NCBI GenBank assembly: GCA_024402455.1
Contig: JAKSTS010000042.1
Coordinates: 1 to 16,313 of the forward strand
DNA: 16,313 nt
Reading direction: 5' to 3'
Source of the DNA: Treponemataceae bacterium
GTDB lineage: Bacteria > Spirochaetota > Spirochaetia > Treponematales > Treponemataceae
Shown here: one piece after another, positions 7,150 through 14,733 of the stretch
Layout: each line of letters opens with the position of its first letter
Position numbering within the stretch: the stretch's first letter is position 1
Translations under genes and position numbers: made by a program
Notes under the pieces: model-generated
Told to the model about the DNA's origin: nothing
Database searches by the model: none
What the model saw: only the letters and a program-made list of their open reading frames with translations

Positions 7150-7998
7150 CTATTTATTTTCTGTTTCCTGTTTCGGTTTACTTTCGCTTTTTCCAGAATT
7201 TTTCTTAGAATCAACAATAAGCAAAGCACCAACGGCAACAATAAGCAAAATAAAAAGAATCTTTCCGCGTGTATTCGATTTTACCTGCAATGCAAGCTGC
7301 TCTTTAAGTTTTTCAACTGTATCAATTTTTTCAGGGTAAACATTATAAACCTGCTGTTTTTTTCCAACGACATATGGTTTAAATGTATTTCCAGACTGTA
7401 CAGCCAGAACAGAAAGATAAGGATGTGCATCAACATCATAAAAATCATAACTTATATTAACATCACCAACTTCATCTTCATCTTTATGCGCCGGGTTGCC
7501 ATAATTCAAACCTGTCCATTTTAAGCCGCAAATTGATTCCTGTTTATTAAAATATTGATTTGTTTTTACAAGACTCAAACCAAAATCATCAAGAACAAAT
7601 TCGCCTACATTCGGCGTTAAAGTTTTTTCTGTTGAATATACAAAATCAATCAGCTCAGATGCATTCGGATCTGCTTCTGTCCTTTCTTTCCATTCATAGC
7701 CCTTTTTGCCATTTTCTCTTTCATATGTAACAAAATCTTTGACTTTTCTTGTTACTTTAAAACTGTTAAAGCCTTCATCAAGTTCTTCAAAAATAATTGA
7801 ACCGTCAAAACTGATTTTGCCAGCAACAAGAACAAGTTTTCCGTCATTTGCAGGATTAATTTTGCCATCGCTTACAACTGTAACTTCTTTTAAAAGGTCT
7901 GCATTTAACGATTTGTCTTTGTTTGTGTTTTTAATGCCCATAATGGCAAAATACACAACAACAACAAACAGAATAATTTTTCCTTTTGAGATTTCCAT
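7150..7998 (-). CDS. TMEM43 family membrane protein
   Basis: A 282-residue protein with one N-terminal membrane segment (6-21), a long extracytoplasmic middle and one C-terminal segment (246-263) followed by a charged tail. The middle matches the TMEM43/LUMA family: VSDGKINPANDGKLVLVAGK (42-61), then FKVTRKV (80-86), GDVNISYDF (178-186) and LAVQSGNTFKPY (198-209). Family members usually have an N-terminal anchor and one to three C-terminal segments; in animals the protein sits in inner nuclear and endoplasmic reticulum membranes. The bacterial role is not established. The start at 7998 is set by AGGAGG (8008-8003) four bases before the ATG; the longer in-frame start lacks such a site. It appears to be a single-gene unit. 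Confidence 0.75.
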   Translation of the reverse strand: MEISKGKIILFVVVVYFAIMGIKNTNKDKSLNADLLKEVTVVSDGKINPANDGKLVLVAGKISFDGSIIFEELDEGFNSFKVTRKVKDFVTYERENGKKGYEWKERTEADPNASELIDFVYSTEKTLTPNVGEFVLDDFGLSLVKTNQYFNKQESICGLKWTGLNYGNPAHKDEDEVGDVNISYDFYDVDAHPYLSVLAVQSGNTFKPYVVGKKQQVYNVYPEKIDTVEKLKEQLALQVKSNTRGKILFILLIVAVGALLIVDSKKNSGKSESKPKQETENK

Positions 7999-8063
7999 AA
8001 ATCCTCCTAAAATTGAAAAAAATATAAACTGAATTTCCAGCAATTAAAAATATTTATTTTGAC

Positions 8064-8092
8064 TTTTTACAGTTTATCACAAACATCGTCAA
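8064..8092 (-). promoter_or_regulatory. Possible promoter of the TMEM43-family gene
   Basis: Minus strand: TTGACG (8092-8087), 17 bp, TAAAAA (8069-8064), giving a leader of about 60 bases ahead of AGGAGG. The -10 match is poor. No terminator is obvious between this site and the end of the upstream operon, so read-through is an alternative. Confidence 0.3.
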
Positions 8093-8131
8093 GCCACATA
8101 TAACAGGCTTTAGCATTTATCAAATAAGCCC

Positions 8132-8953
8132 CTATATTTTTAACCGCTTTTTTACATATTCGACACTTTCAACATATTCTTCATCAGAAGTTAAATGTTC
8201 AATTATCATCGGCATTTTCGGGTCACAATCTGATGCAAGTTCAGCAAACAATTCAATATTCAAATTGCCTTTTCCGCAGGCACATTCTTCAAGCTGAAAC
8301 GTGTACTCTTCTTTTAGCCTCACATCTTTCAAATGACAGCTGCAGATTTCTCCTTTTAATTTGCTGAAACATTCTTTCAAAAATTCATCATTAAAAAAAT
8401 ATCGTTTTGGCGATGTAATCATGTTTACAACATCAAGATGCGCACCAAATTCCTTTCGGTTAACATCATTCATCAATTTTACATATTCATCAGGGCTGCT
8501 TGGAATCATCCACGGCATTGATTCTATGCTGAATTTTGTATTTAAGGGCTTTGCTTCATCAATAATCTGCTGAATCATTTTTACAGCCATTTTCCACAAT
8601 TCTTCGCTGAAATTGTCTTTATAGCCGCCGTCCCAGCGAGGTCCATAAGGAGTGCCGACAACATTAACACAGCATCTTGCACCAATTCTGTCGGCCATTT
8701 TCAATTGATTTACTGCATAATCAATCCATTTTTGCCTCTCGCATAAATCTTTAGCCAGTGTGTTCCGCCAGACACCAACTTCTGCAATCAAAAGACCGGC
8801 ATCATCAGCAGCTTTTTTATAAGCCAAGACTTTTTCTTCTCCTGCAAGATAATCAACAGGAAAAACAACAGATTTTAAGCCAAGTGCAGCATGTTTAGAA
8901 GCCCATTCTTCAGGCGTTTTATGTTTCAACGCAGATGAAACACCAAGATACAT
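8132..8953 (-). CDS. Sugar phosphate isomerase/epimerase (xylose-isomerase-like TIM barrel)
   Basis: A 273-residue TIM-barrel protein of the AP-endonuclease-2/xylose-isomerase-like superfamily, of normal length. The four metal ligands expected of active members are present: E144 (SIESMPW), D174 (AHLDVV), H207 (SCHLKD) and E252 (IIEHL). Such enzymes bind Mn, Mg or Co and catalyse isomerisation, epimerisation or elimination on sugars and keto-sugars through an enediolate. It is the last gene of an operon with a Gfo/Idh/MocA oxidoreductase and an FMN protein, 52 bases after the latter, with AAGGAAGG before the ATG. Paired oxidoreductases and barrels of this kind are known in 3-keto-sugar routes (E. 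coli YcjS/YcjR type). That suggests, but does not prove, a similar role. The substrate is unknown. Confidence 0.82.
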   Translation of the reverse strand: MYLGVSSALKHKTPEEWASKHAALGLKSVVFPVDYLAGEEKVLAYKKAADDAGLLIAEVGVWRNTLAKDLCERQKWIDYAVNQLKMADRIGARCCVNVVGTPYGPRWDGGYKDNFSEELWKMAVKMIQQIIDEAKPLNTKFSIESMPWMIPSSPDEYVKLMNDVNRKEFGAHLDVVNMITSPKRYFFNDEFLKECFSKLKGEICSCHLKDVRLKEEYTFQLEECACGKGNLNIELFAELASDCDPKMPMIIEHLTSDEEYVESVEYVKKRLKI

Positions 8954-9005
8954 TCCAACCTTCCTTAAAACAAAAGCTCAATTTTTCAACTGAAAATATG
9001 CAAAA

Positions 9006-9890
9006 TCAAAAAGTCCTTCTATGAATTACAGAAGAATCCATTTCTGACAAAGACAAAATTCCTGTACGCGACATTACCGTGCAAAGTTCAGCATTCATTT
9101 GCTTTATGCGGTCTGCAACAGCATCTGAACCTTTTGCAAGAAGCGGCATAAGATGACGGCCGACAGAAACAGCAGTTGCGCCAAGAGCAAGACATTTGTA
9201 AACGTCCATGCCGTTTTCAATGCCGCAATCTACAAAAACAGCCGCATCTTTGCCTACAGCTTTCAAAATTTCACCAATCACCATCAAAGGCGGCACAGAA
9301 TAATTCATAATTCCATGGTGGTGCGAAAGAACAATACCTTTGCAGCCTGCTTTCAAACATTTTTCTGCATCTTTTGGGCTTAAAACACCTTTTGCAACAA
9401 ACGGAACTTTTGCAGCCTGAACAAAGTCACGCATTTCTTCCGTTGATTTTGCTTTCATAGGAAGCCCAAATACATTATCAAAGCCGCCTTCTCCATTAAA
9501 CGCATGGTCAATATCCATGCCGACTGCAAAACAGCCGGCATTTACGGCATGTTCAATTTTACGAAAAACTTCTTTATTATCTGCATGCGGTTTTATAATT
9601 TTTATTGCTGACGCTCCGGTTGCAACAATTGATTCAAGCTCTTTGTCTTCACCCATTCCCACCCAATGAACAGCATTTGCTTTTTTGGCAGCTTCTGCAT
9701 ACAGCACCATGCCGTTTTTAGCTGTGTTTTCAAGATGAGACAAAGCAGCTGTCATAATCGGTGTATCAAATGTTTTGCCAAAAAGATTAAGCTTTGTCGA
9801 AGCCAAACCAGAATCAAGATAACGCGGTTCAATCAAAAGAGAATCAAAAAAATCGCGTGTAATTCTCTCTGAATTTGCCGAATATTCCAT
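9006..9890 (-). CDS. FMN-dependent alpha-hydroxy-acid dehydrogenase-like protein, divergent active site
   Basis: A 294-residue FMN TIM barrel of the lactate dehydrogenase/glycolate oxidase family, shorter than typical members (about 350-380). It retains the barrel core: PFVAKGVLSPKDA (163-175, K167), the histidine-rich loop LSHHHG (188-193) where the family has SNHGGRQLD, VFVDCGIENG (218-227, D221) and the FMN-phosphate loop VSVGRH (241-246). The substrate-carboxylate arginine after the catalytic histidine is replaced (GIMN instead of GRQL), and the second conserved arginine (family GGxRxG) is lost in GIENG. The usual N-terminal tyrosine motif is also not apparent. It may act on a different substrate or as an isomerase. 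The start lies one base after the upstream stop, with GGGAG inside the last codons of that gene, so translation is coupled. Confidence 0.78.
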   Translation of the reverse strand: MEYSANSERITRDFFDSLLIEPRYLDSGLASTKLNLFGKTFDTPIMTAALSHLENTAKNGMVLYAEAAKKANAVHWVGMGEDKELESIVATGASAIKIIKPHADNKEVFRKIEHAVNAGCFAVGMDIDHAFNGEGGFDNVFGLPMKAKSTEEMRDFVQAAKVPFVAKGVLSPKDAEKCLKAGCKGIVLSHHHGIMNYSVPPLMVIGEILKAVGKDAAVFVDCGIENGMDVYKCLALGATAVSVGRHLMPLLAKGSDAVADRIKQMNAELCTVMSRTGILSLSEMDSSVIHRRTF

Positions 9891-9891
9891 T

Positions 9892-10932
9892 TTATTTCTC
9901 CCAAGGATATTTCATGTTCCAGTCTTTTCTAAGATTGTCCATAATTTCACACAAATCCTGCGATTTTTTCCATGTGTGTACGGAACTTTCAGTTTTGCCG
10001 GCAAGAATACATTCTGTTGCATGCATCAATTCATACTCATATCCGTTCGTCATAAACGGAACTTTTATTTTTTGAATAATTTTATTTTCATTGCCAGATT
10101 CTGATTTAAAAAGATGAACTTCTGCGGTCTGTGCCAAAAAGAAATTTTCAACTTTTATATAGCCTTTTGTTCCAAAAATTATTGCATCATGTGTATCACT
10201 TGCCGCACTCATGTCTGCTGCACTTTGAAAACTTGTAGTAATTCCATTTTCAAAAACTAAATTTACGCTGTTCCATGCGTCAACACCTTTTAACATGCGT
10301 ACAATTGAGCTTCTTTCAGCAACAGGCGAAAAATCATTTATCATCATCGCAAAATAAATGTTATAAATGCCAAGATCAAGCAGTGCACCACCGGCAAGTT
10401 CAGGCGCATAAAGGCGGTCTTTTGGGTTATATGCAATGCGGTTGCAGAAACGTGAATCTATGTGCTTTAATTCGCCTATGATTCCAGATTTTATGCATTC
10501 TTTAATCTTTGCAATACAAGGATTAAACGCAGTCCACATAGCTTCCATAAAAAAAAGATTTTTCTCTTTTGCAAGATTAATCATTTCATCTAATTGAGAA
10601 CGACTGCATCCAGCAGGTTTTTCGCAAAGCACATTTTTACCTGCATTCAGCGACGCTATGACAGAATCAAAATGAAAAGCATGCGGATTTGAAATATAAA
10701 CAGCATCGACTTCAGAATCATTTAATAATTCTTCGTATGAGCCATATGATTTTTCAAAATTCCATTTATCAGCAAACTCTTTTGCTTTATCAGCCTGACG
10801 GCTTGCAACTGCATATAATTTGATTTTTTTTGCAATCGGTTCATTCGATTTAGCAACACCATTCATGGCTTTAGCCATACTGCCGGCAATATTTCCAGGC
10901 GCAATTATTGCCCATTTGACACAATCTTTCAT
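9892..10932 (-). CDS. Gfo/Idh/MocA family NAD(P)-dependent oxidoreductase
   Basis: A 346-residue oxidoreductase with an N-terminal Rossmann fold. The dinucleotide motif is APGNIA (11-16), a variant of GxGxxA; VYISNPHAFH (78-87) and CEKPAG (103-108) carry the family lysine, and GGALLDLGIYNI (181-192) holds the active-site D186/Y190 segment. Relatives oxidise or reduce sugars, inositols and sugar derivatives at a ring hydroxyl, or are dihydrodiol dehydrogenases. It heads a three-gene operon with the FMN protein and TIM barrel, downstream of GH43. The start at 10932 is the natural beginning of the fold. It has no Shine-Dalgarno site, and a promoter lies seven bases upstream. An in-frame TTG further upstream would lie over the promoter and is unlikely. 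Confidence 0.85.
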   Translation of the reverse strand: MKDCVKWAIIAPGNIAGSMAKAMNGVAKSNEPIAKKIKLYAVASRQADKAKEFADKWNFEKSYGSYEELLNDSEVDAVYISNPHAFHFDSVIASLNAGKNVLCEKPAGCSRSQLDEMINLAKEKNLFFMEAMWTAFNPCIAKIKECIKSGIIGELKHIDSRFCNRIAYNPKDRLYAPELAGGALLDLGIYNIYFAMMINDFSPVAERSSIVRMLKGVDAWNSVNLVFENGITTSFQSAADMSAASDTHDAIIFGTKGYIKVENFFLAQTAEVHLFKSESGNENKIIQKIKVPFMTNGYEYELMHATECILAGKTESSVHTWKKSQDLCEIMDNLRKDWNMKYPWEK

Positions 10933-10939
10933 ATTTTTC

Positions 10940-10968
10940 AGTATAAGTGCATTTTTGTGATAAGTGAA
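10940..10968 (-). promoter_or_regulatory. Promoter of the oxidoreductase operon, predicted leaderless start
   Basis: Minus strand: TTCACT (10968-10963), 17 bp, then TATACT (10945-10940). Seven bases separate the -10 box from the ATG at 10932, so the transcript should begin on or about one base before the start codon. No Shine-Dalgarno site is present. Confidence 0.45.
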
Positions 10969-11026
10969 CAACTATTTTTAAATTTTAACAGGAAAAACAG
11001 AACAGAAACATTTTCATTTTGAATTA

Positions 11027-11202
11027 TGTTTGAAAAAAGTGGACAGACAGACAAAGTTTTTATACAAAGGATCCCTAGCTGAACATCAAAAAGAAATCCA
11101 GCTAGACTTAGGAGGTATTTTCTCATATAAAAATTTAGACATCTGAGAAATGTCAAATTTCTTAAGAAATCTAAAACCTGCCTGTCCGCTTTATTCCAAA
11201 CA
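11027..11202. mobile_element. MITE-like inverted-repeat element, possibly an IS3-type remnant
   Basis: A 176-bp segment bounded by imperfect terminal inverted repeats: 11027-11050 and the reverse complement of 11178-11202 match at 21 of 25 aligned columns. Both begin TGTTTG, and both contain AAAG, GGACAG and CAG. Termini of the TG...CA type are usual for IS3-family elements. Inside are further repeats: CTAGCTG/CAGCTAG (11075-11081 and 11099-11105), GACAT/ATGTC (11138-11142 and 11150-11154) and the 14-bp palindrome ATTTCTTAAGAAAT (11157-11170). A perfect AGGAGG (11110-11115) with no ATG at the right distance could be the relic of a transposase start. No target-site duplication is visible. On the minus strand the closing stem is followed by T6, so it may act as the GH43 terminator. 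An alternative is a structured RNA. Confidence 0.5.
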
Positions 11203-11213
11203 CTGCACATTTT

Positions 11214-12662
11214 TTACTTATTTATAGTCCAATCAACAAGCTCAACACCTTCAGAAAGAATAAAATACAAATCATGCTTGCCTTTCATGTTTTCAGGCAA
11301 TTCAAGTTTTGCATCCGTTTTATTCTTTTTGACAACTGCTGCTTCGCCAATAACAGTACCGCCAGCACTAAAATCATCCAATTGAATTTTTATTGAAGCA
11401 ATTTTTGGTGCAGAACAAGAAAGAGCAATGCTTGCTGCACCATTACTCAAATCAACGCCTTTAATGCAGATATATGCACCGTCTTTTACAGCAACAGCAG
11501 TCTGTTTATTTGAAACTGCAATATTTTTTATAGCAGCAAAAGTAGCACCTGGAATTTTTTCATAAGGATTAAAGCTTCCGACCTGTTCAACACCAGTTTT
11601 TGTCATTTTTTGATTTGGCAGAGAACCATCTGCGTTAACTTCAAAATAATCAATAAACAAGTTGCGGTATCCGCTTTTTTCTATTCCAAAATCTTTTTCC
11701 AAAGTCTGTGTATGATAAGCTATGTACCATTTATTCTTAAACTGAAAAATCCAGTGATGATTATTTCCCCAGACACCCCAGATTGTTCCAGGGTTTTCAA
11801 GTGTATAGCCTTTATATTCAAAAGGTCCTAGCGGATATTTTGAAGTCATATAGCCAATTACAGCAATCGGCATTTTATCAGGGTCTTTTGTATCTTTGCG
11901 GTCTTCCCAGTTTGTACAATATGTGTAGTAATATGTGTCACCAATTTTGTTAATTCCAGAATCTTCAAATAAAAACGGCGGATCCATCATAATCGGTTCG
12001 TCTTTTATGCCAATCATGTCATCTGTCAAGGCAACACAGCGTGCATTTTTTGGATGTTCATATTTGTCTTTATCGTGGCCGCCGCCAAAATAAAGATAAC
12101 CATTTCCCTTATCATCAACAAGAACAGCCGGATCAAAAAGCCAGTTAATTGTTTTGCATGTCGGTGTATCCCTGCTTATCAAAGCTTTTCCAAGCGGATC
12201 TTTAAATGGTCCGACAGGAGAATCGGCAGTCAAAACACCAATTCCATTTGCACTGTCTGCAAAATACAGAAAGAATTTATCTTTGCCGTTGATTTTTTTG
12301 CATGCAATTGCCGGTGCCCACGAATTTGAAGCCCATTTGGCATCACCTTTGCCACCATTTTTGCCAGCAACAGGAATTTCGCCGCAATCTGTCCAATTTA
12401 CTAAATCTTTTGTACTAAAAACATTTAAAGAAGTAATTTTTGTATAACCGTTATCAATTTTTCCATTTGTATATTCAAGCTGCTGCATGTCGTTTGTAGA
12501 ATAAACATACAATGTGTCGCCGTATTCCAAAACTGCAGGATCTGCCCCACACTTATGGGTCATAATCGGGTTATTCTCGTTTGGCATTTTAAATGCATTT
12601 TCTGCAATAAGCTTCTGCATTTTAGAAAGCTTTACAGATTTAGAAAAAAGATTAGAAAACAT
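11214..12662 (-). CDS. Glycoside hydrolase family 43 (arabinofuranosidase/xylosidase type)
   Basis: A 482-residue enzyme with a five-bladed propeller (about 30-360) and a C-terminal beta-sandwich of CBM6 type (about 375-482, ending HDLYFILSEGVELVDW). The inverting triad of the family is present: D41 (CGADPAV, general base), D177 (FDPAVLVDD, pKa modulator) and E233 (LFEDSG, general acid). The architecture resembles XynD-like arabinoxylan arabinofuranohydrolases and beta-xylosidases. No signal peptide or anchor is seen, so it should work on imported oligosaccharides in the cytoplasm. The start at 12662 has AGGAG (12678-12674) at the long spacing of 11. The ATG at 12707 is rejected because it overlaps the -10 box. 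Exact specificity cannot be told. Confidence 0.87.
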   Translation of the reverse strand: MFSNLFSKSVKLSKMQKLIAENAFKMPNENNPIMTHKCGADPAVLEYGDTLYVYSTNDMQQLEYTNGKIDNGYTKITSLNVFSTKDLVNWTDCGEIPVAGKNGGKGDAKWASNSWAPAIACKKINGKDKFFLYFADSANGIGVLTADSPVGPFKDPLGKALISRDTPTCKTINWLFDPAVLVDDKGNGYLYFGGGHDKDKYEHPKNARCVALTDDMIGIKDEPIMMDPPFLFEDSGINKIGDTYYYTYCTNWEDRKDTKDPDKMPIAVIGYMTSKYPLGPFEYKGYTLENPGTIWGVWGNNHHWIFQFKNKWYIAYHTQTLEKDFGIEKSGYRNLFIDYFEVNADGSLPNQKMTKTGVEQVGSFNPYEKIPGATFAAIKNIAVSNKQTAVAVKDGAYICIKGVDLSNGAASIALSCSAPKIASIKIQLDDFSAGGTVIGEAAVVKKNKTDAKLELPENMKGKHDLYFILSEGVELVDWTINK

Positions 12663-12705
12663 CAGGGAAACAACTCCTATAAAATAACTTGTGTTCAATA
12701 AATAC

Positions 12706-12740
12706 ATTATACATTCTATTACGATTTTAGTAAAACGTTT
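12706..12740 (-). promoter_or_regulatory. GH43 promoter with overlapping palindromic operator
   Basis: Minus strand: TTTACT (12734-12729), 17 bp, then a consensus TATAAT (12711-12706), giving a leader of about 37 bases. The palindrome AAACGTTT (12733-12740) overlaps the first two bases of the -35 box. A CG-centred palindrome in this position suits a LacI-type repressor of a sugar gene. The same eight bases lie in the same position at the rarA promoter. Confidence 0.55.
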
Positions 12741-12812
12741 AACTGCTTTTTTTTCATTTTTTCGTTAAAATTTTATCAATTTTCCATTAACTTTCAATTA
12801 GCAAACAAATAT

Positions 12813-12822
12813 GGAATATTCC
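12813..12822. promoter_or_regulatory. Palindrome GGAATATTCC in the GH43/argC divergent region
   Basis: A perfect 10-bp palindrome 17 bases upstream of the argC -35 box. Near-identical TTCGTTAAAA (12761-12770) and TTCCGTTAAAA (12819-12829) repeats surround it. It could bind an arginine or sugar regulator. It is not a clear ARG box, and no function is assigned. Confidence 0.25.
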
Positions 12823-12839
12823 GTTAAAAACATACACAC

Positions 12840-12868
12840 TTGTAAAGCTTATTTTCTTTCGCTATATT
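12840..12868 (+). promoter_or_regulatory. Putative argC promoter
   Basis: TTGTAA (12840-12845), a 17-bp spacer and TATATT (12863-12868). The predicted transcript has a leader of about 98 bases before the argC ATG. No attenuator-like hairpin was recognised in it. Confidence 0.5.
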
Positions 12869-12972
12869 AAATGGGCAGACTTCGACACAGACAGCGGGGT
12901 TTGTTCATTAAGTTAAAAAACTCTGAAAATATGAGTTTCAAGATGAATATGTAGTTTTAAGAGGTTTAAAAG

Positions 12973-13917
12973 ATGGCATACAAAGTTTTTATTGATGGCA
13001 AAGAAGGCACTACAGGGCTAAAAATTATGGAACGCTTTGCAAAGCGCGATGATATCGAAATTCTTCCAATTTCAGAAGAACTCCGTAAAGATCCGGCTGA
13101 ACGTAAACGCCTCATCAATGAATCTGATTTTACATTTCTTTGTCTGCCAGATGCAGCATCAATTGAATCTGCTGCACTTTGCACAAATGACCATACACGA
13201 ATCATAGATGCATCAACAGCACACCGAACAAACCCAGACTGGGCATACGGTTTTCCTGAACTTGCACCATCATTTCGCGAAAAAATCATAAAATCAAACA
13301 GAGTTGCAGTTCCAGGCTGCTACGCTTCTGGCTTCAATGCAATCGGTTATCCGCTTGTTTCATCTGGAATCATGCCAAAAGATTATCCTGTTGTAATTCA
13401 TGCAGTTTCAGGCTATTCAGGTGCAGGCAAAAAAGCAATTGCACAGTATGAAAGTGAAAACCGCTTAAGCGACCTTGATTCACCGCGTCTTTATGCTTTA
13501 ACACAGGCACATAAACATTTGCCGGAAATGCAGAAAATTTCAGGGCTTTCATATGCACCTATATTCAATCCTTATGTCTGCGATTATTTTCAGGGCATGA
13601 CAGTTACAGTTGGTCTTCACAGCCGTTTGCTTTCAAAAAAAGTTACAGCATCAGATATCCAGAAAATGTTCGCAGACCATTATGCAAACTGCCGGTTTGT
13701 TCACGTTCAGCCTTTAATGGGAGAAGGCGTTCTTGCAGAACCATTTATTCCAGCAAATACACTTGCAGGCACAAATGACATGAACATTTTCGTTTATGGC
13801 AATGACGACCGTATCATGATAACAACACAATTTGATAACCTTGGCAAAGGCGCAAGTGGTGCCGCCGTTCAGTGTTTAAACATCATGATGGGCAAAGACG
13901 AAGATTACAGTCTTTAA
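12973..13917 (+). CDS. argC: N-acetyl-gamma-glutamyl-phosphate reductase (short type 2)
   Basis: A 314-residue enzyme of arginine biosynthesis that reduces N-acetylglutamyl 5-phosphate to the semialdehyde with NADPH. It shows DGKEGTTG (8-15) in the nucleotide-binding loop, FLCLPDAAS (55-63), IIDASTAHR (77-85) and the catalytic VPGCYASG (113-120) with C116. The length and the lack of the longer insertions place it in the shorter ArgC class (about 310 residues), not the 340-plus form. AAGAGG lies eight bases before the ATG. It stands alone: no other arg genes flank it, and a strong terminator follows. It is divergent from GH43, with about 310 bases between start codons carrying both promoters and the palindromes described. 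Confidence 0.95.
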   Translation: MAYKVFIDGKEGTTGLKIMERFAKRDDIEILPISEELRKDPAERKRLINESDFTFLCLPDAASIESAALCTNDHTRIIDASTAHRTNPDWAYGFPELAPSFREKIIKSNRVAVPGCYASGFNAIGYPLVSSGIMPKDYPVVIHAVSGYSGAGKKAIAQYESENRLSDLDSPRLYALTQAHKHLPEMQKISGLSYAPIFNPYVCDYFQGMTVTVGLHSRLLSKKVTASDIQKMFADHYANCRFVHVQPLMGEGVLAEPFIPANTLAGTNDMNIFVYGNDDRIMITTQFDNLGKGASGAAVQCLNIMMGKDEDYSL

Positions 13918-13984
13918 TTGAATTTTTAGGAATTGTAAGTTTTAGCCTTAAATAAGACTATTAAATTTTTCTACAATTAAAATA

Positions 13985-14034
13985 CCGGCATTTTAAACCG
14001 CTAAAATATAACGGCAAAAAATGCCGGCTTTTTT
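13985..14034 (+). terminator. argC terminator, probably bidirectional
   Basis: CCGGCATTTT (13985-13994) pairs with AAAATGCCGG (14018-14027), followed by C and T6. The loop has a minor CCG/CGG pairing. Read on the minus strand it is followed by a T-rich tract, so it may also end the convergent HD gene, whose stop is about 60 bases away. Confidence 0.88.
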
Positions 14035-14095
14035 ATTTATTCCAAACTTACAAATCAACGAACTGCATCTTTGATAAATTACATTAACTGACAAA

Positions 14096-14707
14096 TTATT
14101 CCAGCCAGCCTTTTTCTCTTGCACGTTCAATGTTTTTATCATACCAGCTTTTCAACTCGGGAATTGTTTCAATTGCCGGTGCAATTCGTTTGTCGACCTG
14201 CGCAATTGACGGATTGCCCTCTTTCCAAGTGTGACCTTCCGTTAAAGTATTATGAAGATACGGCTGAATACGATCCATTGCCGCAGCGTATTTTGCTTCG
14301 GGCGTTTTCATTTCATCAAATTCTTCCCAAAGCTCACGGAATTCTTTGCCCAGATGTTCTGGAATCTGGCTGAACAATTTGTCTGCAGCCTCTTGTTCAC
14401 GTGCTTCTTTATCTGTATTTGCATTGACATCATATGCAAAAGTATCGCCTGCATAAATTTCGACAAGGTCATGAACAATGCACATTTGAACGGCGCGCGA
14501 TATGTCGCAGTTTTCTGGTGCATAATCTTTAAAAAGCATGGCCATAAGTACAATATGCCATGAATGTTCTGCATCATTTTCGCGCCGGCTGCCATCAACA
14601 AGCAAAGTACGACGCTGAATTCCAGTCATTTTATCTACAAGTGCTGTAAATTCTAAAAGCTGGTTTATTTTTTCATCATTTCCGGGTAAAAAATTTTCTA
14701 TTGGCAT
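14096..14707 (-). CDS. HD-domain phosphohydrolase (HD_3/YfbR-like)
   Basis: A 203-residue metal-dependent phosphohydrolase. The HD signature is complete: GSRRENDAEHSWH (39-51, with H48), VHDLVEIYAGDTFAYD (78-93, H79/D80) and the final aspartate D145 in AAAMDRIQP. This is the family of 5'-deoxynucleotidase YfbR and related proteins, which remove phosphate from nucleoside monophosphates or similar small molecules in the cytoplasm. The exact substrate is unknown. The start at 14707 is chosen because the family begins there and an upstream hairpin (14734-14783) occupies the longer in-frame extension. No Shine-Dalgarno site precedes this ATG. It lies downstream of xyn10 on the same strand but is separated by that hairpin. 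Confidence 0.85.
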   Translation of the reverse strand: MPIENFLPGNDEKINQLLEFTALVDKMTGIQRRTLLVDGSRRENDAEHSWHIVLMAMLFKDYAPENCDISRAVQMCIVHDLVEIYAGDTFAYDVNANTDKEAREQEAADKLFSQIPEHLGKEFRELWEEFDEMKTPEAKYAAAMDRIQPYLHNTLTEGHTWKEGNPSIAQVDKRIAPAIETIPELKSWYDKNIERAREKGWLE

Positions 14708-14733
14708 AATCAGAGTTTTAACAATAAATATAA

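Noticed and set aside
8091..8110. AAGCC/GGCTT hairpin after the TIM-barrel gene as a terminator
   Set aside because: The stem is only five pairs and no T run follows on the minus strand, so it cannot be supported as a terminator.
10933..10971. TTG start extending the oxidoreductase by 13 residues
   Set aside because: The extension lies over the -10 and -35 boxes and adds residues without family similarity.
11027..11202. 6S-like regulatory RNA (ends paired in a long stem, minus strand, T-run at the end)
   Set aside because: The interior consists of separate short hairpins, not the long rod with a central bubble of 6S RNA, and the TG...CA termini fit a transposon-derived repeat better. Kept only as an alternative.
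10938..11210. A 90-codon open frame on the minus strand between GH43 and the oxidoreductase
   Set aside because: It runs through the terminal repeats and internal palindromes of the inverted-repeat element and across the oxidoreductase promoter, lacks a Shine-Dalgarno site, and the protein resembles no family.
11150..11227. A 25-codon plus-strand frame starting just after AGGAGG
   Set aside because: The ATG is about 35 bases from the AGGAGG, too far for it to serve, and the frame covers palindromic sequence of the repeat element; more likely a relic or chance.
12663..12707. Longer GH43 start at 12707
   Set aside because: The ATG overlaps the consensus -10 box TATAAT, so it would lie upstream of the transcript start; the start at 12662 has a Shine-Dalgarno site and begins nearer the conserved domain.
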